64,000 nt of DNA. Origin: Actinomycetota bacterium. Lineage in GTDB: Bacteria; Actinomycetota; Thermoleophilia; Gaiellales; F1-60-MAGs149. The number at the start of each line of letters is the position of its first letter. The first letter of the stretch is position 1. The stretch spans positions 1 through 64,000 of the forward strand of contig VFJZ01000003.1 in NCBI GenBank assembly GCA_009885805.1. The letters run 5' to 3'. Below, one piece after another: positions 58,870-64,000 of this stretch. The position numbers and the translations under genes were made by a program. A model generated the notes under the pieces. It did no database searches and was not told the origin of the DNA. It saw nothing but the letters and a program-made list of their open reading frames with translations.

Positions 58870-60801
58870 GTGGCCCTATCTGCGTTCGCCTGGCCGGCCT
58901 CGCTCGTCGTGCTCGTTGCGTACACCGCGCACGTCGTAACGGGCGCCGGCAAGGAGCAGGTCTCCATCGCGGCGTCGAACTGGGTTTACGTCGGCTTGAT
59001 GGGCATGGCGGCCGCCGGCCTCGTCGTCGGCGGCCTCCGGCGGCGCACCGAGCGCCTGCCATGGGTCCTGCTCGGCCTCGGGCTGGCGTCATGGGTCGGC
59101 GGTGAGGTGGCATGGGCTATCGATCAACCCGAGGCGCCCTCCTACAGCGACATTCTCTACCTCGGTTTCTACCCGCTCGCGTACGCCGCGATCGTGCTGC
59201 TGCTCGCAACCCGCGTCCGGCTGCCGGGCGTCGGCGCCGCGCTCGACGGCGCGATCGTGATGCTCGGCTCGGCTGCCGTCGGCGCCGCCGTCGTCGTGCG
59301 CGAGGTGTCGGCGGCGACGGGCGGGTCGGTCGCCGAAGTCGCCGTCGTCCTCGCCTACCCGGCCGCCGACGTGCTGCTGATCGCGCTGGTCGTGACGACG
59401 CTGTCGACGGGCGCCTGGCGCCGAGAGCCGATGTGGTTGCTGCTCGCGCTCGGTCTCGCCGCGCAGGCGGTCGCCGACTCGATCTACGCCTACCAGGCGG
59501 CCAGCGGCACCTACCTGGATGGCACCGCGCTCGACACACTGTGGCCGATCGCGGCGTTCCTGATGCTCGCGGCCAGCCGAAGGCCGGTCGGCGAGCCCGT
59601 GCGACGCAGCCTCGAGGAGGCCCCGGTCCTGACCGGGGCGGCCGCGATCGCAGCCTCGGCGATCCTCGCCGGGGGCTCGCTCGGCCGACTCGATGTGCTC
59701 ACCGCCGCCTTCGCCACCGCTGCGGTCCTCGGCGCGCTGCTGCGCCTGACACTGACGCTCCGCGAGAACCGGCACATGCTGCAGGCCGCGCGTCATGCCG
59801 CGACGACCGACGCGCTCACGGGGCTCGCCAACCGGCGCCTGCTGTTAGAGCGACTCCAGCAGGCGACCGAACGACCGGAGCAGACCGCGCTGGTCCTGTT
59901 CGACCTGGACGGCTTCAAGGACTACAACGACGCCTTTGGTCACGTCGCGGGAGATGCGCTCCTCGCCCGGCTCGGTGCACGCCTCCGGGCCGCCGCCCAG
60001 GACGCCGGCGGCGAGGCTTTCCGTCTCGGCGGCGACGAGTTCTGCGTGCTGGCGCCCCTCGCGGACGATCTCGCAGCGCGGCTCTCGGAGGCGCTCCGCG
60101 AGTCGGGCGAGGGGTTCGCGGTCGAGGCGTCGGCGGGCCTCGTCGAGATCCCCGGCGAGGCCGACGACGCCGTTCAGGCCCTGCAGGTCGCCGACCAGCG
60201 GATGTACCGTGAGAAGCACGGCAAGCCCCGTCGCCGCTCGGAGGTCTACGGAACCCTGCTGGCGGTGCTGAGCGAGGGCGAGCCGGCCGTGTACTCCCAC
60301 GCGCGCGACGTTTCGAGGCTCGCGGAGCGCGTCGCGTGCGCGCTCGATCTGCCGCCGGCGGAGGTTGCCTCCGTCCGCCGCGCCGCCGAACTGCACGACA
60401 TCGGCAAGATCGCGATCCCCGATGCGATCCTGCACAAGCCCGCTCCGCTCGACCAGCAGGAGTGGGCATTCATGCGCGATCACACCCTCATCGGCGAGCG
60501 GCTCGTCGCCGCCGCCGGCGGGCTCGATGACGTGGCGCGGATCGTGCGCGCCAGTCACGAGCGCGTGGACGGCACGGGGTATCCGGACGGCCTCGCCGGC
60601 GATCGCATCCCGCTCGCCGCGCGCATCGTCGCCGCCTGCGACGCCTTCGACTCGATGACGACGGATCGCCCGTACCGCCCCGCGATGACGGTTGACGCCG
60701 CGCGGCGCGAGCTCGTGTCGGCGGCCGGGACGCAGTTCGACCCGCTGGTCGTCGCGACTCTCGAGCGACTGCTCGCCCAGGAGCGGACGCAGGCGGCGTA
60801 G
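58870..60801 (+). CDS. Membrane GGDEF + HD-GYP protein (c-di-GMP turnover)
   Basis: 643 residues. About 8-9 membrane helices (residues 5-300) form an uncharacterised sensor. A GGDEF domain follows (ATTDALTGLANRR, FDLDGFKDYNDAFGH, RLGGDEFCVLAP), with an intact active site. The C-terminal HD-GYP domain has AELHDIGKIAIPDAILHKP, MRDHTLIGERL and HERVDGTGYPDGLAGDRIPLAARI, also intact. It can in principle both make and degrade cyclic di-GMP. GTG 58870 has no clear upstream signal. It stands alone in its transcription unit. Confidence 0.9.
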   Translation: MALSAFAWPASLVVLVAYTAHVVTGAGKEQVSIAASNWVYVGLMGMAAAGLVVGGLRRRTERLPWVLLGLGLASWVGGEVAWAIDQPEAPSYSDILYLGFYPLAYAAIVLLLATRVRLPGVGAALDGAIVMLGSAAVGAAVVVREVSAATGGSVAEVAVVLAYPAADVLLIALVVTTLSTGAWRREPMWLLLALGLAAQAVADSIYAYQAASGTYLDGTALDTLWPIAAFLMLAASRRPVGEPVRRSLEEAPVLTGAAAIAASAILAGGSLGRLDVLTAAFATAAVLGALLRLTLTLRENRHMLQAARHAATTDALTGLANRRLLLERLQQATERPEQTALVLFDLDGFKDYNDAFGHVAGDALLARLGARLRAAAQDAGGEAFRLGGDEFCVLAPLADDLAARLSEALRESGEGFAVEASAGLVEIPGEADDAVQALQVADQRMYREKHGKPRRRSEVYGTLLAVLSEGEPAVYSHARDVSRLAERVACALDLPPAEVASVRRAAELHDIGKIAIPDAILHKPAPLDQQEWAFMRDHTLIGERLVAAAGGLDDVARIVRASHERVDGTGYPDGLAGDRIPLAARIVAACDAFDSMTTDRPYRPAMTVDAARRELVSAAGTQFDPLVVATLERLLAQERTQAA

Positions 60802-60828
60802 CCGGTCGCTGCTGCGCTTCGCTCGGGC

Positions 60829-61098
60829 TCAGAGCCCGAACATCCGCTCCAGGTCGTGCCGCGAGTAGGCCTGGAACGCCGTCAGCGTCTCGGTGTTGGC
60901 GACGCCGTCGACGTGCAGCAGGTGTCCAGTCACGAGCGCCGCCATCTCGTCGTTCGTGCCGACCCGCAGGAGGGCCACGAGGTCGTAGCGGCCGGCGACG
61001 GAGAACACCTCGGAGACGCCGTCGATCTCGACGAGCTGCTGCGCGACGTCGACGATGCGCCCCCGATCCGTGTTGATGAGCACGATCGCGGTGACCAC
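60829..61098 (-). CDS. Lrp/AsnC-type ligand-binding domain protein
   Basis: 89 residues from GTG 61098, chosen because TACGAT lies exactly 6 nt upstream (an upstream ATG at 61128 would overlap the divergent gene). VVTAIVLINTDRGRIVDVAQQL ... GVSEVFSVAGRYDLVALLRV is the RAM/ACT-like domain of AsnC regulators, without the DNA-binding helix-turn-helix. Such stand-alone domains bind amino acids and may modulate full-length regulators. Confidence 0.8.
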   Translation of the reverse strand: MVTAIVLINTDRGRIVDVAQQLVEIDGVSEVFSVAGRYDLVALLRVGTNDEMAALVTGHLLHVDGVANTETLTAFQAYSRHDLERMFGL

Positions 61099-61103
61099 GC
61101 AGC

Positions 61104-61110
61104 TATCGTA
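61104..61110. promoter_or_regulatory. Overlapping divergent -10 boxes (AsnC-like / selenoprotein)
   Basis: TACGAT on the minus strand (61110-61105) is 6 nt from GTG 61098. TATCGT on the plus strand (61104-61109) is 8 nt from ATG 61118. The start codons are 19 bp apart. Confidence 0.5.
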
Positions 61111-61117
61111 GCGATCG

Positions 61118-61885
61118 ATGGGCTTCATCGAGGACGAACGCGCCTTCGTGCGTGGCTTTTATCCGACGTTCGAGTGGATCGAGTCGGCGGCGCCGACGAT
61201 CCGAACGGCGCCGCCGGTGCCGCTCGAGCGGGCGCGGGTCGCGCTCGTCACGACCGCGGGTGCGTACGTCACCGGCCAGACGCCGTTCGACCGCGGGGAC
61301 GACGGCGATCCGAGCTGCCGCTGCTTCGCTGCCGACGCGCGCATCCGCTTCTCGCATCCGGGCTTCGACACGGTCCGGGCCTATCGCGACCCCGACGTCG
61401 TGGTGCCGCTGGTGACGCTGGCCGCGCTTGCGTCCGACGGGATCATCGGTGCCGTTGCGCCGCGCGTGTTCTCGTTCATGGGGTACGTCCCAGACCCGAC
61501 GACGCTCCTCGCGGAGAGCGCGCCACGGGTGGCGCGAGAGCTTCTCGCGGACGCGGTCGATCTCGCCCTGCTCGTCCCGGCCTGACCGGTCTGCCAGCAG
61601 ACGGTCGGTCTGCTCCACCGAACGCTTGACGAGCACGGCGTTCCAGCGGTCTCGATCACCCAGGTCCGTGAGGTCGCGGCGCTCGTGAAGCCGTCGCTCG
61701 CCTGCCTGGTGGAGACGCCGTTCGGTCTCACGCTCGGCGCGGTCGGTGACGGCGCCCGGCACCGGCGGATCGTCCTGGCCGCACTCCGGGCCGCCTACGA
61801 CGAGCACGCGCCCGGGACGATCCTCGATCTCGGCGAGCGCTGGACGGCCGACGACGAGCGGCAGCGGCAGCTGGAGGTGAGGTGA
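61118..61885 (+). CDS. GRDB-family (glycine/sarcosine/betaine/D-proline reductase B-like) selenoprotein
   Basis: 255 residues if UGA 61583-61585 is read as selenocysteine (U156). Before it: MGFIEDERAFVRGFYPTFEW, VALVTTAGAY, DGIIGAVAPRVFSFMGY and VDLALLVPA. After it, in the same frame and without a stop: PVCQQTVGLLHRTLDEHGVP, AVSITQ, KPSLACLVETPFGLTLG. The result is U-P-V-C, the redox U-x-x-C motif of GrdB/PrdB-type reductases, placed where the family has it. A SECIS-like hairpin follows the UGA. As an ordinary stop, the product would lose its active site. Stop overlaps hyuA by 4 nt. No GrdA/C partners nearby; function unknown. Confidence 0.85.
61587..61620 (+). promoter_or_regulatory. Predicted bacterial SECIS element
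   Basis: Upper stem AGCAGAC (61596-61602) pairs with GTCTGCT (61608-61614), loop GGTCG starting with GG. Lower stem CGGT (61587-61590) pairs with ACCG (61617-61620), with an internal loop between. The apical loop begins 17 nt after the UGA, within the range reported for bacterial SECIS elements (about 16-37 nt). It lies in coding sequence, as expected for SelB recruitment. Confidence 0.75.
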
Positions 61886-63927
61886 CGCACCTGCGAGTGG
61901 CCGTCGATGTCGGCGGTACGTTCACCGACGTCTGCGTACTCGACGAAACCACATCCGACGTCTCCGTCGCCAAGGTGCCCTCGACGCCGGCCGACCCGAT
62001 GGAGGCGGTCATGGCCGGCGTGGCGGCGGCCGGCGTCGACCTGCGCGACGTGGCCCTCTTCTCGCACGGCACCACCGTCGCGACGAACGCGCTGATCACG
62101 CGTCGCTTCCCTCCCGTCGCGATGGTCACGACGCGGGGGTTCCGCGACGTGATCGAGATCCGGCGCGGCACGAAGCAGGACCTGTGGGATGCCTACAAGG
62201 ACGTCGCGCCTCCCTACGTGCAGCGGCGCCACCGGCTCGAGGTCGACGAGCGCGTCGACTACGCCGGCCGCATCGTCACCGCGCTCGACGAGGATGGCGC
62301 TCGGGCGACGGCGCGTACGCTGCGCCGGCGCGGCATCGAGACGGTCGCGGTCTGTTTCGTCAATGCCTACGCGAACGACGCCAACGAGCGGCGGATGCGC
62401 GAGATCCTGGTCGAGGAGATCCCCGGCGTGACGGTCTCGACGTCCAGCGAGACGCTGCCGGAGATCTTCGAGCACGAGCGGTTCTCGACGACCGTCGCCA
62501 ACGCCGTGCTCGCACCGCTCGTCGGCGGCTACGTGCGACGGCTGTCGGACCGCCTGCGCCAGGGCGGCTACGGCGGCGACCTCTTGCTCCTCCACTCCGG
62601 CGGCGGCGTGATGACGCCACGCCTCGTCGATCGCTATGCCGTTCGGCTCGCCGCCTCGGGTATCGCGGCGGGGGCGATCGCGGCCCGCCACATCGCCCTG
62701 CTGGCCGGTCACCAGCACGCGATCGGTCTCGACATGGGTGGCACCTCCACCGACATCTCCCTCGTCTACGACGGCGAGCTGCGCGTGACCAGGGAGTGGT
62801 TCGTCGAGTACGGCTATCCGATCTGCTTCCCGTCGATCGAGGTGCTGACGATCGGCGCCGGCGGCGGCTCGCTGGCCTGGATCGACGAGGCCGGCTCGCT
62901 CCGCAACGGGCCGCAGTCGGCCGGTGCCGATCCCGGTCCCGCCTGCTACGGCCGCGGTGGGACGGCCGCGACGAACACCGACGCCAACGTCGTCCTCGGT
63001 CGCCTCTCAGCCCGCCTCGTCGACGGAGCCGTGCCGCTCGACGCCGAGGCCGCCGCAGCGGCGGTCCGGCGCTCGGTCGCGGCGCCGCTGGGGCTCGACG
63101 AAAGCGCGGCCGCCCGCGCGGCACTGCAGGTCGCGAACGCCAACATGGCGGATGCCGTCCGGCTGATCTCGATCCGTCGCGGCTACGACCCGCGCGAGTT
63201 CGCACTCGTCGTCTTCGGCGGTGCCGGGCCGCTCCACGGGGCCGCCCTCGCCCGCGACCTGGCGATCCCCACCGTGATCGTGCCGCCGAACCCGGGGATC
63301 ACGTCGGCCCTCGGCTGCCTCCTCGTCGATATCCGCCACGACCTCGCGGCGATGTTCCTGCGGCCAGCGGACGACGTCGATCCGGCCGAGGTCGAGACCG
63401 AGTTCGCGAAGCTCGAGGCCGAGGCCCGCGAGCGCCTGGCGGTCGAGGGCGTCGCCGTCGGCGACATCAGCCTGCAGCGCTCGCTGTCGATGCGCTACCT
63501 CGGGCAGTGGCGCTCTTTGGACGTGCCCTGCGGCGTGGGCGCCGGCGCGGTCGAGGCAGCGGTGGCGCGGTTTCACGACGAGCATGCCCGCGAGTTCTCC
63601 TACCGCCGCGACGGTGCGGCCGTCGAGCTGTACCAGCTCGGGCTGCGCGCGATCGGCGTGACACCGAAGCCGACACTGCGGCCGCGGCCAACCGCGGCCC
63701 GGGCCGTCGCGAGCGAGGCGTCACGCCGTCCGGTGTACTTCGACGAGCATCCCGCCGCAATCGAGACTCCGGTCTACCGGCGGTCTGACCTGCCCGTCGG
63801 CGTCGTCCTCCACGGCCCGGCGGTGATCGAGCAACTCGACTCGACGACCCTCGTCCCACCCGACGTCACGGCCGTCGTCGACGAGTGGCTCAACATCCGC
63901 ATGACATTCGACGGGGAGGCACAGTGA
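61882..63927 (+). CDS. hyuA: Hydantoinase/oxoprolinase subunit A
   Basis: 681 residues, usual length. VAVDVGGTFTDVCVLDE is the ASKHA phosphate-1 motif; SHGTTVATNALI, EIRRGTKQDLWD, LHSGGGVMTP, GLDMGGTSTDISLVYDGE and FGGAGPLHGAALARDL follow in order. With HyuB it performs ATP-dependent hydrolysis of cyclic imides/lactams, or carboxylation in acetone- and acetophenone-carboxylase relatives. GTG 61882 overlaps the selenoprotein stop (GTGA), and its stop overlaps hyuB. The coupling implies that the reductase and this enzyme act on one pathway. Confidence 0.92.
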   Translation: MTHLRVAVDVGGTFTDVCVLDETTSDVSVAKVPSTPADPMEAVMAGVAAAGVDLRDVALFSHGTTVATNALITRRFPPVAMVTTRGFRDVIEIRRGTKQDLWDAYKDVAPPYVQRRHRLEVDERVDYAGRIVTALDEDGARATARTLRRRGIETVAVCFVNAYANDANERRMREILVEEIPGVTVSTSSETLPEIFEHERFSTTVANAVLAPLVGGYVRRLSDRLRQGGYGGDLLLLHSGGGVMTPRLVDRYAVRLAASGIAAGAIAARHIALLAGHQHAIGLDMGGTSTDISLVYDGELRVTREWFVEYGYPICFPSIEVLTIGAGGGSLAWIDEAGSLRNGPQSAGADPGPACYGRGGTAATNTDANVVLGRLSARLVDGAVPLDAEAAAAAVRRSVAAPLGLDESAAARAALQVANANMADAVRLISIRRGYDPREFALVVFGGAGPLHGAALARDLAIPTVIVPPNPGITSALGCLLVDIRHDLAAMFLRPADDVDPAEVETEFAKLEAEARERLAVEGVAVGDISLQRSLSMRYLGQWRSLDVPCGVGAGAVEAAVARFHDEHAREFSYRRDGAAVELYQLGLRAIGVTPKPTLRPRPTAARAVASEASRRPVYFDEHPAAIETPVYRRSDLPVGVVLHGPAVIEQLDSTTLVPPDVTAVVDEWLNIRMTFDGEAQ

Positions 63928-64000
63928 GCGAACTGCCGGCGAACCGCGTCTCCACCCTCGACCCGGTCACGTTCGAGGTGTTGAAGAACGCCTTCTCCAC
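63924..64000 (+). CDS. hyuB: Hydantoinase/oxoprolinase subunit B (start only)
   Basis: GTG 63924 overlaps the hyuA stop by 4 nt. Only the first 25 residues are in the window; LDPVTFEVLKNAFS is the typical HyuB N-terminus. The gene runs off the right edge. Confidence 0.85.
   Translation, partial: MSELPANRVSTLDPVTFEVLKNAFS

Noticed and set aside
61583-61585. TGA as an ordinary stop of a 155-residue protein, with a separate small gene after it
   Set aside because: The frame continues with family-typical sequence (PVCQQTVGLLHRTL...), the U-x-x-C motif is formed exactly at the UGA, and a SECIS-like hairpin follows.
1-64000. tRNA, rRNA, riboswitch, prophage or insertion-sequence genes
   Set aside because: No cloverleaf, transposase, integrase or phage protein motif was seen on either strand; gaps between genes are too short for most such elements.

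Overview
The window is very GC-rich and gene-dense, with about 63 genes, mostly on long alternating runs. Gene content and style (many GTG starts, GTGA/ATGA stop-start overlaps, -10 boxes of the form NANNNT placed 6-8 nt before start codons) suggest a high-GC actinobacterium, perhaps of the Thermoleophilia/Solirubrobacterales type. That placement is inference. There is no rRNA, tRNA, CRISPR array, insertion sequence or prophage gene. No gene-free stretch exceeds 300 bases. The largest are 5967-6178, which holds the promoter of the tyrosine kinase, and 54241-54433, which holds the promoter of a peptidase.

Region 1 (1-18.8 kb) is an exopolysaccharide locus: polysaccharide deacetylase, a serine hydrolase, UDP-GlcNAc 2-epimerase, a secreted beta-helix protein, a Wzz/BY-kinase, three kinds of assembly function (glycosyltransferases, Wzx-like flippase, O-antigen-ligase-like protein), a DUF4091-like lipoprotein and three paralogous FemAB-like acyltransferases. 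Three genes here are broken by single frameshifts.

Region 2 (18.8-37.6 kb) is catabolic. It holds a dimethylglycine/sarcosine dehydrogenase coupled to NagA, Rid proteins, transporters, and a nine-gene minus-strand acyl-CoA operon (33617 to 25980) with two PaaK-type ligases, MaoC, acyl-CoA dehydrogenase, an amidohydrolase, two enoyl-CoA hydratases, a BadH-like dehydrogenase and an internal TetR. After it come a PadR regulator with a ureohydrolase, then kynureninase with a formamidase-like hydrolase, then a nucleoside hydrolase.

Region 3 (37.6-45 kb) is a zinc uptake operon whose first gene fuses permease and substrate-binding lipoprotein. It carries a perfect 7-1-7 Zur-like box and is followed by a Fur-family regulator (Zur). 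Divergent from zur are an ATP-grasp ligase, a glutamine-synthetase-like ligase and a glycosyltransferase.

Region 4 (45-61 kb) is mixed metabolism: an acetamidase/YhfX/Fe-ADH operon, a collagen-like secreted protein, P450, an RlmE-like methyltransferase, a frameshifted PLP decarboxylase, NlpC/P60, M24 peptidase, an AruH-like aminotransferase with a nitrilase, and a GGDEF/HD-GYP protein.

Region 5 (61-64 kb) is the most notable. A GRDB-family reductase has an in-frame UGA in a U-x-x-C motif, directly followed by a bacterial-type SECIS hairpin, so it is very likely a selenoprotein. It is translationally coupled to hydantoinase/oxoprolinase subunits HyuA and HyuB (the latter cut by the window end). 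A second general feature is a set of divergent gene pairs whose start codons lie only about 20 bp apart and whose -10 boxes overlap on opposite strands.
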